Shown one piece after another: positions 11,314 to 24,782 of a stretch of 64,000 bases of DNA. The DNA is taken from positions 72,242,308 to 72,306,307 of the forward strand of contig CM055092.1 of NCBI GenBank assembly GCA_029204225.1, written 5' to 3'. The stretch's first letter is position 1; every line of letters starts with the position of its first letter. Source of the DNA: Diphasiastrum complanatum. Lineage: Eukaryota; Streptophyta; Lycopodiopsida; Lycopodiales; Lycopodiaceae. The position numbers and the translations under genes are program-made. The notes under the pieces are model-generated. The model saw only the letters and a list, made by a program, of their open reading frames with translations, did no database searches and was not told where the DNA came from.

Positions 11314-11369
11314 CGATATTAGAGCGAATTTCACTACTTCTTTATCTGATTCCAACATGATATCAGAGC
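11314..11369 (+). promoter_or_regulatory. Primer-binding site region, two PBS-like strings
   Basis: Directly after the LTR is atattagagc, and 44 bp further on is tgatatcagagc. Both resemble TGGTATCAGAGC, complementary to the 3' end of initiator methionine tRNA, the usual Copia primer. The first fits the LTR end given by the 3' LTR. The second, preceded by ccaaca, could be a duplicate or mark an alternative LTR end. Confidence 0.6.
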
Positions 11370-11520
11370 GAAAGCTCTAATACTTGATATCTTTCATAAT
11401 ATCAAATTTATATCGTACTCTTCAGTTCTTTTTTACCTTTCAGTATCAGAGAATTAATTTCCTATTGTTGGCATTACCACATCTTAGCGTCATCGATACA
11501 AACGACAAACTAAGTTCCAG

Positions 11521-12370
11521 ATGGATTCTCAAAGTAAAGTCGATCTTATCGCAGACAAGCTGAATGGATCCAATTATCATTTGTGGAAATTTAAAATGAA
11601 GCCCTTGCTAGTCGCCAGCGACTTATGGGATGTTGTTACAGGTACAGAAGTAAACCTGAAGACGACGACTCAAAGTGGAAATCGAAAGATGATAAAGCTT
11701 TCATGCTTATTATCCTCAATATATCAGATACACAGATTGGACACATAGATGAAGCTACAACGTCAAAAGACATTTGGGACATCTTGATCTCACTATATGA
11801 CGTGCGGGACATAACTACTAAGTTACATCTACGAAGGAAATTCTTCACATTCAAAATGTCTACTGGTGATTCTCTTCAGAGTCACATTAACCAGTTTAAG
11901 AATCTCTTGCAACAGATGGCCGTTGTCGGATTAGTCATAGACGATCAAGATGAAATTATGACATTGCTTTCAAGCTTGCCCTCTACATATGAGAACTGGG
12001 TGATGATCATATCGACATACTCAAATTTAACTCTTGCTAGAGTTATCACTATGTTGCTGCAAGAAAATAATTGAAGAAGTCAAGACACTTCGTCTACTTC
12101 CTCCTCTCATGCTCTATATGTCAACAAAGGCTCGAAGCGACAAAAGCAGAAAAGCTCCAAGAAGGCTGCAACGAATTAGAAGCCGACTCAAGGTCAAGAA
12201 CAATCATCGAATCCACAATCGAAGAAGAAGATGTTTTGTAGGCATTGCAAGCGCAATAATCATGAGATCAAGGATTGTCGAATTCTCCAAGCGAAGAATG
12301 CAACCAAGCAACCTGATTAACAAGCAAACGCAGTTTCATCATCTCCCCAAGTCGAAGTGGACGAAGGCGC
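11521..12370 (+). pseudogene. Copia-A gag
   Basis: Gag starts at ATG 11521 (MDSQSKVDLIADKLNG, then NYHLWKFKMKPLL, the usual N-terminal Copia gag block). A frameshift near 11,650 moves the frame to SKDIWDILISLYD, LRRKFFTFKM, INQFKNLLQQM and LLSSLPSTYENWV, the UBN2-type capsid domain, ending at a stop near 12,073. In a further frame the nucleocapsid CCHC knuckle is intact at 12,237-12,281 (CRHCKRNNHEIKDC, spacing C-x2-C-x4-H-x4-C). Three frames are needed to read it, so no functional protein is made. Confidence 0.88.
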
Positions 12371-12379
12371 ATTCATGGC

Positions 12380-13960
12380 CAAAGATCAAAGTGCATTTTT
12401 GGATGAATCACGTTTCTGGATTCTGGAGCAACTCAACATATGACCAATCGATGTGAGAGCTTCAACTCCTACTCGTCTTACAGCACGAAAAAATCTGTTG
12501 ATCTTGGTGACAATAGTACTCACACTATTGAAGGTGAAGGTACTGTAAGATTGCGATTCCAGCATGATCAATTCAATTTACTATGAAAGGCCTTATATGT
12601 TCCTAAACTCTCTACAAATCTGTTGTCAGTGAGTAGAATTACATATTTACGTCATAAGGTAGAATTTGAATATGATCAATGCAAAATAATTGATAGGAGT
12701 AATAAGATCCTTGCACTCGGCAAGAGGCAAAGTTACTTATATAGATTGGCACACTGTTATTCTGAATCTAGTCAAGCCTTGAAAACCTCTCTTCTAGTCA
12801 ATAAAGCATTACTATGGCATCATCGCTAAGGACACTTGAATCATGCATCTGTTATGAACATGTCCAGACAATCCATGGTTCTTGATCTCGACTATCCTTC
12901 TAGTAAGGTCGATCTCCCTGTCTGTCATAGCTGCATCTTTGGAAAGCAGACTAGGATTGCTTTTAGATCAAACCATATGCATGCAGCAAAAGATCTGTTT
13001 GATGTTGTTCATACAGATATATGTGGACCTATGTAAACTCCCTCATTGCTAAATGCAAAGTACTTCATTACCTTTATTGACAAATTCTCTAGAACAATAG
13101 TTGGTTATTTCATTAAACAGAAATAAGAGTCTTTCATCAAATTTAGACAATTCAAAGAGCATGCTGATAATCAAATTGGCAAATGAATCAAAGCACTGAG
13201 ATCAGATAACGGGGGAGAATACATCTCCAACGAATTCAAGGACTATTGCCTTAACAACCACATTGAGGAACAATACATCACTTCTGATTCGCCTCAATCA
13301 AATGGTCTTCCTAAGAGAAAGAACAGAACCTTAATCGAATCGGCAAAGTGCATGTTATCACATGCGACACCTCCAAAGTGCTTTTGGGCTAAAGCTGTTT
13401 CAACAACAACCAATATTCAGAACATATGTTCTACTAAAGGCCTCTCAGACAAAGCACCATTCAAAGTTTGGACAGGTACCAAACTTTCTTTATCAAATTT
13501 ACGAGTTTTTGGATGTACTGCTTTTGCGCAGATTCCTCGTGATCTTAGGAAAAAGCTCGACTTCTAGAGTATCAAGTGCGTTTTCATCAGCTACACTACT
13601 TCAGATCAAGCCTACAAGTTGTTCGATCCCATCGAGTCGAAGATATTCACTAGTCAAGATGGCATCTTCATCGAAGATCAATTTCAAGACCTCAAAGGAA
13701 AGGGCAGTCCCCATGTAGCCAACCTATCATATTCTACTGACGCTTTGAATTTTCCAGTTCCTCAGTCGACTATTCCTATTGAAGGTCCAAGCTCCTCTAC
13801 TCTTGACGAGCAACAAATCAATGGCGAATCAGAAGATGATGATGTTGCAGATCAACAACTATAGTATGATGGAAATAATCAACCCAGAAGATCTTCAAGG
13901 ACTAGCAGGCCACCTAACCGGTATATCAATGAGTCTGTAGCTTATCTTGTTCAGGAATCG
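12380..13960 (+). pseudogene. Copia-A protease and integrase
   Basis: The aspartic protease active site DSGA is at 12,419-12,430 (context FLDSGATQHMT). The pre-integrase HHCC region is readable (LLWHHR with a stop in place of the next residue, GHLNHASV, then CHSCIFGKQ at 12,920-12,950). The integrase core keeps the first Asp (HTDICGP, 13,012), the second in LRSDNGGEY with the following Glu (13,200-13,225) and SDSPQSNGLPKRKNRT. Stops occur near 12,827, 13,034, 13,126, 13,185 and 13,566. The C-terminal part (LRVFGCTAFAQIP, then an acidic linker up to about 13,860) is typical of Copia. Confidence 0.9.
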
Positions 13961-14754
13961 ACGTCTGTCCATCGACGTCTGTCCAAGAGGCACTCAGTCA
14001 GCCTGATTCAGATCTTTGGAAAGAAGCTATGGATAAAGAATATTTATTTCTTATCAAGAACCAAACATGGACGATTGTCAAATTACCTACCAGCAGAAAC
14101 ATAGTTGATTACAAATGGATTTTCTAAGTCAAGTACAACGCAGATGGAAGCATCAATAGAAGGAAGGCACGACTTGTAGCTAGAGGATTTTCTCAGGTAT
14201 ACAACGTCGATTACAATGAGACCTTCAGTCCAGTAGTCAAGCATTCTTCTATTCGACTTTTGCTATCATTTGCCACTTCAGCAGATTTGGAAATACATCA
14301 AATGGATGTACAGAGAACATATCTCAATGGAGTTATCGAAGAAGACATTTACATGGTGCAAGTCGAAGGTCATATTATCGAGGCTAAACACAATCATGTC
14401 TGTAAACTCCATAAGGCACTTTATGGCATGAAGCAATATGCTCGAGCATGGTTTCAAAGGATCAATACTTTCCTTATTGGTCACGGCTATACACCTAGCT
14501 CTTCATATTCAAATGTTTACTTCAAAGCAGTGCAGTAGTCTTTTATCATTATCACTTTGTACGTGGATAATACCAATTTGATAAAAGAAGCCAAGACAAT
14601 GCTATCTTCCGAATTCGACATGACCGATCTGAGAAAAGCTCATTTCTGCCTTGGTATACAAATTCACAGAGACTGGAAAATAGAAGTTAGTCTAGATTAC
14701 AAAACAGATGTACATCTACAACATGTTAGTCAGATATGATCTGATGAATAGCAA
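13961..14754 (+). pseudogene. Copia-A reverse transcriptase, active site altered
   Basis: Copia RT motifs in order: DLWKEAMDKEY, NQTWTIVKLP, YKWIF, RRKARLVARGFSQ, DYNETFSPVVKHSSIR, DVQRTYLNG, HKALYGMKQ. The catalytic block reads YVDN (14,560-14,571) where active Copia RTs have YVDD or YLDD, so the second metal-binding Asp is lost. Stops lie near 14,126 and 14,536. The enzyme would convert element RNA to cDNA in cytoplasmic particles; this copy cannot. Confidence 0.9.
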
Positions 14755-15270
14755 GTTAGCTCTCTCAGCAATGGAACCAAGACTCAAATTGTCAAAGGAC
14801 CAGTGTCTCCAAACAATTCATAAGAAGCAGTAGATGTGTGAGTATCCTTACCATTCTATTATAGGATCTCTTACGTACGCCATGATCTATACCAGACCAG
14901 ACATAGATTTTGTAGTCAACTCTCTTAGTTAGCTTATGAGTAACCCTGGTATAACACATTGGAAGGCTCTTATTAGAGTCATGAGATATCTTTAAGTTGC
15001 GGATTTTGCATTTGTTATGGAGCAGTCGGCAAAGACAAACTCAACTTACTCAGTGGTTACACATATGCAAGTTGGGCAGGAGATGTAGACACTCGTAAAT
15101 CTACTTCCAGATTTACATTTTTCCTCAACAATGGTCCAGTTTCCTGGAATAGTCACAAGGAATCTTTGATAGCTCTATCTTCCACTAAATCAGAGTATAT
15201 CGCAGTCTCTCAAGCTACAAAGGAAGCAATTTGGTTGAGGAACTTACTCTCACACTAAGAGATTAATTTT
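14755..15270 (+). pseudogene. Copia-A RNase H, N-terminal two thirds
   Basis: Follows RT: KLSKDQC, EYPYHSIIGSLTYAMIYTRPDI, NPGITHWKALIRVMRYL, then a shifted GDVDTRKSTS-type block and SSTKSEYIAVSQATKEAIWLR near 15,180-15,240. The paralogue at 44.2-44.9 kb reads the same segments far more cleanly, which confirms the order. The domain breaks off at about 15,270, where the AT-rich insertion begins, and resumes at 18,221 without the CDNQSAIAL segment. Confidence 0.85.
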
Positions 15271-18220
15271 CCTAACGATTTCGTTACATTAGAGATCAAT
15301 ATTCAAAAGTTAAAGATTTGAAACAATTATAGTCCAAGACTATCCACAATTACTTGTAGATATGTCATAAATGCTCCTTGGTACAAATACACTTAATTTT
15401 TTTTTTTTCAGAAACTAAGGTACAAAACTCATCTAACCAAATGTCTAGGAGATTCATCAAGAAAAAAATGACTTTTACTCAATCTTGAGTACCCCAGACT
15501 CTATCCCTAGCATCACATGCCAGAAAATAGCAACCATTCAATCTTGATAAACTTAACTGCTCCTAATTAACTGGAGATTTTAGGCTAAAAAACAGTACAC
15601 AAGCATTCCTTGACTACAATATGTAAAGGTAAGCAAATTCCTCATAAGTAAACAATTACTTAAAAAAAATGCCTGTGAGATCCAAACAATCTCAAGTTTG
15701 TACACAAATTTAGAGTTCAAACAACATATTTAAATTTGTAGCTCAACCAATTGATCAAGAATTACTCACCATCTTAAGAATCATCATATTTCCATATAAT
15801 CATCTAATGAACTTTAAGTATCAATTTATGATCCATCAATCATAAATATTTAGAATCTTATGATTCGTCAATCATAATTTGTCGGATTATAAACCCATAC
15901 TTAATTATTTAGAGATACCTGAGTATATACACATCATACCACTCATTAAATATAAAAAACATTCTGAAATCTTTTCCACAAGGAAAATTACTGGATTCCA
16001 AAAATATTCTCTCAACTCGATTCGTAACCAGATTATGAGTTCCAAATTCTACAATCAACCTAGTGATTAAGGACCAGTATAACATTTGTCTTTAACAAAT
16101 ATAAACTTTATACAATCACCTAGAACCACATCTAGAGATTATAAAGTTCTGCTGAATTCCAACTAAATTCCATGGTTATCCTTGACATTAGTTAGACTCT
16201 GTCATCCAATATATATTTATGAGCTCACTGGGATATAGTCAATAACTTAGGATATTTCTCCTTCAAGAAATCTTCTATATCAAGGATCTTCTATATTCTA
16301 TGCACAGTTCTCATAAATGAATCAGATGACTCACTAATCATGTGTCTTGTAAGCAATATAGATCCAAATAAACAGTTCCCGATGAATTCTCTTCACACTG
16401 CTTATTCTACCAATTAACTTTAAATCATGAGTAATCCAATTACTCAAGTCAATTGTAAATGATTCAAAAATCTTAAATGTCTAGGTGCAGATCCCAATTA
16501 TACATGTATAACACCACATTTAGATCTTCTTCCAAACCATAAATAAGTTAATGAATTATCCTTTCAAAAGAAAGAGACATTAACCTACAAGTAATTGTTC
16601 CTCACATTACTTGTTCATATGTCTATGCACTCTGACTAGTTTAAGTATACGATATAAACTCAGTACATAGGAAACACACAATAGATCCACAAGATTGAAA
16701 TGTACATAAGCAACTTATCCAACTATGTTTCTATACATAAACATAGGCTATTACCTGATAGATATCCACAATCTACATATGTTACTCACATAACTCACTG
16801 AGAATCTTGCAACTCAGCTACAAAAGAACTCTATTTCTCATGAGTAAATAACATATCTGGAAAATCTCTAAAGTGAATAACTCCAGATCACAAGTTTTCC
16901 AACCATCTGACTCTTATTAACAAAATTTCTTTAGTCAATCAGCGTACAACAGATCTTAGCGTACAAACCAAGATTAGGCTAACTTATATAGACATCTTTA
17001 GTCATAGAGTTAAGATTAAAACTTTATTGCACTGATTCAATCCATAATAAAATGGTACCTGGTAACAATCAGTGAACCTTGATTTAATCTTTACCACTAC
17101 TGCCCATATTCATGAATATCTCACAACTCTAACCCCAAACTCCTCTAGTTCCAGATTACTCAAAATAATCACTTAGAGAGTTCCTCTATTCCAAACTGGA
17201 TAGTTCTACCATTTTTTCTATTTGATGTTTCGTTTGATTATCTTAAATTTTGTCTTGGTCTTTGTAATTGATTGAGAAATGCTATCTATCATGTTTAATA
17301 GTTTTTCTTCGACTGGATTTTCCATGTCATGTTATTAAGTTCACGTACGGTCATACCTCTTCGTACATGCACAAATATATGTAATTGTTAATGGTTTATT
17401 AACCGTTTTGTATGAGTTGAAAACTTTGCATTTGTAACATTTTGTATATTGGTTAGTGAGTTGCAATACAACTACTTGTATAAGTACAACTGAATTGTTC
17501 ATAAATATTATTACGCAGTTACATATAGGATTTTATTCAATTTTGCTTTGTTTGTTATGTAACAATTTAATATCGTGTTATAGATTTATGTCTAGGAGCA
17601 AAAATATTTTCATAGATGTACGCATGTTCATGAACGACGTGCGTAGTTTTTAGATAATAGTAGAAAAACCAATTTTTGTATAAGGTGGAAGACCCTTATG
17701 CATATAATATTACGTATGTATGTTGGTGAAAAATCCAACAGAAGTACATAATTTACAAGGAATGTATAAAAGAACACACTTGACAAGACAATACATGGTT
17801 ATTCATATTTTGTTCCATGGGTGTGTACATGTAAATCTATTTTTTCGATCTGGTGATGGATAGATAATATGTAATTGCAATTTTGTTCACTTATCGTGTT
17901 AATGAACAAGTTACAAATTTCATTAAGAGAATGTATCTTTTGGATATTGAAGATTTACAAATATTAGTAATATAGTAAGTTTAAATGCACTTGTGTAAAC
18001 ATTACTAGGATTTATTGTAGTCATGGATATTCATATGCAATGAATTAATGTACATTACTTGTATCAATACAACTGATTTGTTCATAAATATCATTACGCA
18101 ATTGAGAATAAGATTCTATTCAGTTTTGTTTTGTTTGTTATGTAACTATCGAATATCGTCTTATGAACTCATGTCAAGAATCAAAAATATTTTCCTAGAT
18201 ATATGCATGTTCATGAACGA
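15271..18220. mobile_element. About 2.95-kb AT-rich insertion inside Copia-A
   Basis: This stretch separates the two parts of one RNase H domain, so it arrived after Copia-A or by a rearrangement that also removed about 100 bp. It has no coding capacity. The left part (about 16.2-16.9 kb) resembles, at low identity and in the same order, 19.9-20.3 kb outside the element (taggtg..gatcc, cacattta/cacattc, gatccacaagatt/gatccacaggatt, gagaatcttgcaact/agaatcctgtaact). The right part carries the two 165-bp direct repeats described separately. Class unknown; a decayed LTR or non-autonomous element is possible. Confidence 0.6.
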
Positions 18221-18221
18221 C
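17474..18221. repeat. 165-bp direct repeat pair, 583 bp apart
   Basis: The copies at 17,474-17,638 and 18,057-18,221 share acttgta, caactga(a/t)ttgttcataaat, tttgtttgttatgtaac, a caaaaatatttt block and gcatgttcatgaacgac. The second copy ends exactly at the point where Copia RNase H resumes. This layout would suit short terminal repeats of a small element of about 750 bp, or a local duplication. Confidence 0.75.
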
Positions 18222-18410
18222 ACATTGAACTGAAGTATCATTTCATCAAAAGCAAAGTTCTCAACGAAGAGGTCAGATTGCAGTACTGTAAAATGCAATA
18301 TATGACAGCGGATGTTTTTACTAAAGCATTAAGTTTGGAGTCACACAAAAGATTCTGTGTAGAACTAAGTTTGAAGGTCAAGGCATTCAAGGATTCAGAT
18401 TAAGGGGGAG
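18221..18410 (+). pseudogene. Copia-A RNase H C-terminus and polypurine tract
   Basis: Reads HIELKYHFIKSKVLNEEVRLQY and TADVFTKALS before a short tail, the normal end of Copia pol. The polypurine tract taagggggag (18,401-18,410) touches the 3' LTR. Confidence 0.88.
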
Positions 18411-19636
<1,226 letters not shown>

Positions 19637-21290
19637 ACCGAAACCTCATTACATGAAGTTCTAACTTTTGGCTACCAACAACTATCCAACTCTCTTAGGA
19701 TAGCATTTTATCCTTTCCAATCGAAAAAAGATAAGGCCAAAAGTTCTCATGTATTCTATGCACATAAACCTTTAAATGAATCCAAAATTGACCCATTAAG
19801 GTTAAAGTACATTTCAACAATAATCTCCATAAGTAAGATCATGTTGTTTATTCAAACAACTAACTTAGAAGTAGCGCTTCTGACTTGGTTAGCTGTATTG
19901 AGTTTAGAAAATATTTGAATGTATAGGTGTGGATCCAAGACACCACATTCAATTTGATTCTAATTCCACCTAAGTCAATAACAATTCTCATCGAGAAATT
20001 ACTATTACCTAGCGAGAAATTGTCTCACACAATTCTCATCCATATGCCTATGTTTTAACGACTAATTTGTGCATGCTTATAAACTTAGTCCAAGGAATAC
20101 TTTGTAGATCCACAGGATTAAAAGTTTGTACAAAAGGTTTTATGATCACACAAAGATTCACTACATAGCATATCTCTACAGATATGACCTGATTTGTACA
20201 CAATACTTTCTTAACCTAGAATCCTGTAACTTGGTTATCCTCTAAGAGAGAATATTTCTCAAAGAGTATTGTTTCACGTCCAAAAACTCAACCGGAGATT
20301 ATCACCAACACAAATCAATCGAACTTGTAATCAACAACTCTTCTACTACAACAGTGTTTTCTAATTTCCTTCCCTTACATCTTCAAACCAGATATCTACT
20401 ATAATCCTTAAAGGATTTCTATAATATCAAAATATCCCATCATTTTTTATTCTTGAAACAGGTCCATTACTATTCATATAACAGATTCTTCCTGGAATCT
20501 ATGGTAGATGTTTCTCCTTGATAATTCTCTTTTCTTCCTACTTCTCCCCCTTTTAACATGAAACGACACGAATTTCCAATGGATGCATATCAATCTAGAT
20601 TTGCCCTAGGAGAAGTTGGAAAGAAGAAATTTGAGAAAAACTTGAAAGTCAAGAAAGGTGTTGCATCATCGTAACCAAATACTGATAATGTCCCAACACA
20701 TTTTCGTGAATGACTTATCAAAAGATCTTTTTCATTACCAACACGGAGAATTGACCTGTAAATCAAAAAATGACTTATTGAATATTCATGTAAGGAAATC
20801 AATTTAGAAAATGCTTCCATTACCCATTCATGTGACATCGTCCAAGGTCAACGGGTGATCATAAGAAATTCACAAATATACTTTTATATAGAAATAGCTT
20901 GTCGGGTTTCCAATTTTTGTAAATTTGAGATATCTCTAAGGGGTCATGACCAACATCTCAGATTTCCAACAAAACACTCGTTTTATGACCCATATTATTT
21001 GGCATCAATTAGACTTATAGCCTTACCAAACTGATCCAGTTAGTTTTAGATCTTCGTTTTGGAATCGCGTGTGTCTCATACAACATGTTCTTCCTCCACG
21101 AAGGCCCTCCACTTTCTAATCAAAGTGTCTCGAAATCCCAACTAAAATGAATGGTTCATCAATGGATTTAGATTAACAACACCAGTACCATTGAAGTTTT
21201 TGGGAATTTCACATTCCAACTTCAGAATACCAATTCCAACTCACTAACAATGAGTGGAAATAAACTTATATTTTAGCGGCTTCTCTAGTT
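19637..21290. other. AT-rich repeat debris, unclassified
   Basis: No plus-strand gene. The block 19.9-20.3 kb is a diverged copy of part of the insertion inside Copia-A. On the minus strand a short open frame (20,590-20,838) lies just below a polypurine-like agggggagaagta (complement of about 20,542-20,554). This hints at a decayed minus-strand LTR element, but no domain could be named. Confidence 0.4.
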
Positions 21291-21294
21291 TTGT

Positions 21295-21790
21295 TTAATT
21301 AGCGTGTTGGTACGCCTCAGCTTCAAGATTATCAAAAAACTGTGTTTTTTTTTTAGTCTTTTCCATCTTAGGCTTTAGGGTCGTTTGGTCGTGTGTGCTC
21401 TTTCGCAAGGCGACCTCGGTGCTATCATAGGCCTTGGCCACACAAATAGCATCTTCCAAAGATTGGAGGATATTTTGTTTGCACCTGTTTTGATAATCGA
21501 CTGGCAGAATGAACTGCCACTGTGCCAACTTCCTATCAAAAAGCCGAACCTTGGCCACAAAATCCAAGAACTCTTGGACATAGATGTCCAATTCTCGGTT
21601 GCCCATTTTGCAGTTAATAAAGTGAATATATAATTCAGAATCGTCTATTGTGATGAAAGCCTTACGGAATTCCAGCAGGAATTCAGCCTAAGTCACCGGT
21701 TTCACGGGTAGTTCCCTCCACCACAAGGAGGCCTTGCCCTCAAGGAATAACAAAAGCCGACTTAATTTGCTTTTTCTTCGGGGCATTTTT
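21295..21790 (-). pseudogene. Gypsy-2 gag, C-terminal half
   Basis: The minus strand encodes a Ty3 gag capsid segment: LLLFLEGKASLWWRELPVKP, a stop at 21,688-21,690 where Trp is expected, then AEFLLEFRKAF, NRELDIYVQEFLDFVAKV and ILQSLEDAICVAKAYD. The WW plus spacing to the F..F region is the retrotransposon gag signature. The end (KKTQFFDNLEAEAYQH) is reached before any zinc knuckle. Upstream on this strand gag is interrupted by a non-gag stretch of about 1 kb and resumes at 22,775-22,997. Confidence 0.8.
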
Positions 21791-22774
21791 TATTTTGGGA
21801 ATTTTTTTTTGGTAAAAAAGCCCAAGCTATATGAATTAATGGCTTGTGATTAATTGAATAGATTTTGCATTTGGTTGTTTCAGTTTATTGCTTTGATGGG
21901 TTCATCACTGCCGGTGATTTCGGGCGGATTCGTGCACCCCCCCCCCCCCCCCCCCCCACTAGGACATCATCTTTGTCCATTTGCAAGTGAAAACTAAAAA
22001 AAAAAAATTAAATTACGTTCAGTTTACATTCAGTAAGGGTGTAATTGTTCGTAAAATAGCATTGTCTAAAAAACTTAGTTTTAATAGATCCAATTGCCAA
22101 TTAAAACTATACCAATGAATTCCGCAAGTGGTGTCCAAGCAATATAAAGTCCACAACCAAAAATCCTACTCTAAGCATGCCAAACAGGCAACCACAAAGG
22201 GAATGAATGGTGGACAAACCAACCCAACCAATCCTAGATCAAACGGACATACCCCCCAAGCTATGGATCAATCTCAAAGAGGAATGAGGATTCACACCAG
22301 CAGCATACTACTACCAGACATGCAATCAAGCATACACTAGTGAGAGCCCAATAGGTAGACTTATATCCTCCAAGTCCCACGCACCACTAGTAGTACACTG
22401 TGACACCTCACTGGACACCTCTGCATGCCTATCTGAGGCATGCCATCCAGTTCCTCGATGATTCACTGATAGACCCATACAAATCCACCATCATGACTTT
22501 TGGCCTACAACCATTAATTACGACCTTATATACATAAGGGCCCAAATTCCCTTATAGTCACAATTGACTTATAGGTTGTTGGTCTACTGATCCCTAGCGT
22601 GGACACGCTACCCGAGACCAGTCGTGGGCATGGAAGTTTCGGTTGTAGGTCACACCACCACGATGAAGCTTTCTCTTGAAAGAAAAAAATAACACTCTCA
22701 ATATTTTTATCTTCAAGAGTTCCATGTAGTTAAAATAGCCGGTCCAGTTGGTTACCAGTCACCCACAACCTCAG
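21791..22774. other. Non-gag insertion within Gypsy-2, with C21 tract
   Basis: Separates two parts of one gag gene. Contains an uninterrupted run of 21 C at 21,937-21,957 and a unique segment with cactgccggtgatttcggg just before it. No coding frame or recognised ends. Confidence 0.45.
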
Positions 22775-22997
22775 GCTTTTTCTCTTTCTTCTCCCTCGAA
22801 AATAGTTCAGGCTGAAAGGCCAGATTCGGTGCGGATAGAGTTTTCACTTGATTCAACAGTACTTCCATTTGTTGATCCCTTAAAGTGTTCATGTTGCTTA
22901 TTTCATTAAGCGCCTGGCTTAACGACTGGCAAATCTACAGATAGGTAGGCATAGGCACCTGACCATCGAGAGCTGCAACTGCATTATCATCTGCCAT
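22775..22997 (-). pseudogene. Gypsy-2 gag N-terminus
   Basis: Starts at ATG (22,995-22,997) with MADDNAVAALDGQVP, has one stop after PTYL, then a helical heptad-like stretch (SQALNEISNMNTLRDQQMEV) and a charged end. This length, acidity and coiled-coil tendency suit a Ty3 gag N-terminus. The 1.8-kb region upstream, ending in a primer-binding site, supports it. Confidence 0.6.
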
Positions 22998-24770
22998 ATT
23001 GAGTTTCTGAAATGCAAAATTAGCTAAATTAGTCGACAAATCCGAAATCTTCAACCAACAAGTGAAATTTTTTGGACCTTCATAATTGGTCAATATTACT
23101 CAGCAAGGTCTTTCACTTTATTAAACCATTCTCGTTTAATCAGTATCAGACTAATTAAGAACAACAACAACTTCTTAGGACCAATTTTAAAATGTATGAA
23201 AAACTAGGATTTTCGAAATCCATTCGAAAAGGACCAACTGTGAAAATCGATTAAATTGATCGATTACAATTCCATAGGCACTGTCACATATCAAAATCAT
23301 TTTAAAACAACCTGCAAGCATTAACATGCATTGACTTTTTCAAAAGAAAAAAAAATTCGTAAATAGCCTAGTAATTAAGAAATCAGCTTTTTGATCTAGA
23401 ATTATCAAAAATAGCTTCGTGCAAGGAATCTTTTGATCAATCTACTATTTATGCATGCAACATGCATCAAAGCATGCATACAGGTCTATCCTTACATTTT
23501 CATCAATATAAAAACACTACACTGAGTTAACAAGCATGCATGCATCAAAACAATTCAGAAAATTTTCGAATTTTAGTTCAAAAATTGTCAAACTTCCGAT
23601 AACCATAACTTTTTTTACAAGACACCAAATTGGTCGCTGTAAATCACAATACGGAGGGAGAGTGGGTCTACAAGACACTTGCCATATCACCCTGCCACCT
23701 AGGCTTCACACGTGCGAGCAGTAAATGATCAAAAAACAGGTAGGAGGGCGCACTTTTCCAAGGTGGTATGATCAAAAATCCATCTCCAGCCCAATAAGCA
23801 TCCAATCAGAGGTTACAATAACTCTACTAAGGTTCATTAGAGAGGCATAGAGCTTTTATCAGGTCCAGCAAGAAATCATAGGCTCAAATCATGCAAAAAA
23901 TGCATTTTTGGACTTCTTCAACAAGCAAAACTTTAACATAATGGTGCCTAAGCCTCACACAATCAAATTAGATGCATGATGGCTCAAAAAAGAGGCAATC
24001 CATCATATATTTAAGCCTGTAACGAGAACCAACAGGTTCAAACCACCATTTGATAAGTATTCATGCTCAAAAGACCCAAAAATACACTATTTTTTGACTT
24101 TTTGAGAATCCTAATGGTGTCCTATCCTTACCAAACTTCATGACAGATCTAGGACATTTTCATTACACCTCTGGCTTATGGCTATGAATTTTATGAAATA
24201 CCACAAAATTTGTCCAAAAACCATCAAAAAACCTTGTTTTTTGACCAATTTTGACCAAAATTTATGGACCAATCCACAAATAAGTGCAATCAGACCCACA
24301 TCCCTGTAAATCCATTACATGCAAGCACTAAAAGTTTTGATTTCAATCAATTATGGATTCTATAGCCCATTTCTAGTCCAAACACCCAATTTTTGGTCAA
24401 AAATCACTATCTAAGCATCCTTTTGACTTTTCAACTGGCATGCAATCATTAGATCCACTCAATAATGATTGTAAAATAGCAAGTACAATCTGGAAAACGT
24501 ACTAGATCAGTAGCTATGATCAATTCCATTCAAAAAACTTGAATTCTAGGTGAAAAATCACAAAAAATCGTCAAAAATCTATTGATTTCCATCAAAAACT
24601 ATGGAGAAAATCCATAACGATGATCTTTAGACTGAAAGTACATCAAGGATCTAAAAATCCACCTACTTGGAGGTCAGTTCCACCACCTGGAAGCAAAAGC
24701 AAAGAGATCCACCAAACAAGCTACAAAAAGCAAGAATCCCAAACTCCACCTTCTGATTGATGTGATCCAA
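22998..24770 (-). other. Gypsy-2 untranslated leader, with a family repeat
   Basis: Non-coding. The part 23,190-23,790 recurs at 47,100-47,685 in the same orientation (ttttgatctagaat, gtctatcc.tacatttt, cactacactgagtt, catgcatgcatcaaaacaatt, ggagggagagtgggtct, gcacttttcc.aggtggtat). Many short A/T-rich phrases around aaaaatcatcaaaaa occur between 24.0 and 24.7 kb. Confidence 0.5.
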
Positions 24771-24782
24771 GCTCTAATACCA
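24771..24782 (-). promoter_or_regulatory. Primer-binding site of Gypsy-2
   Basis: On the minus strand this reads TGGTATTAGAGC, one mismatch from the initiator-Met tRNA complement. The gag ATG lies 1.77 kb downstream on the same strand and LTR-like DNA lies upstream (24.79-25.43 kb). Confidence 0.6.

Noticed and set aside
21901-21960. Possible organellar DNA insertion around cactgccggtgatttcggg and the C21 run
   Set aside because: I could not match it to any known plastid or mitochondrial gene, and the poly-C run is unlike organelle DNA.
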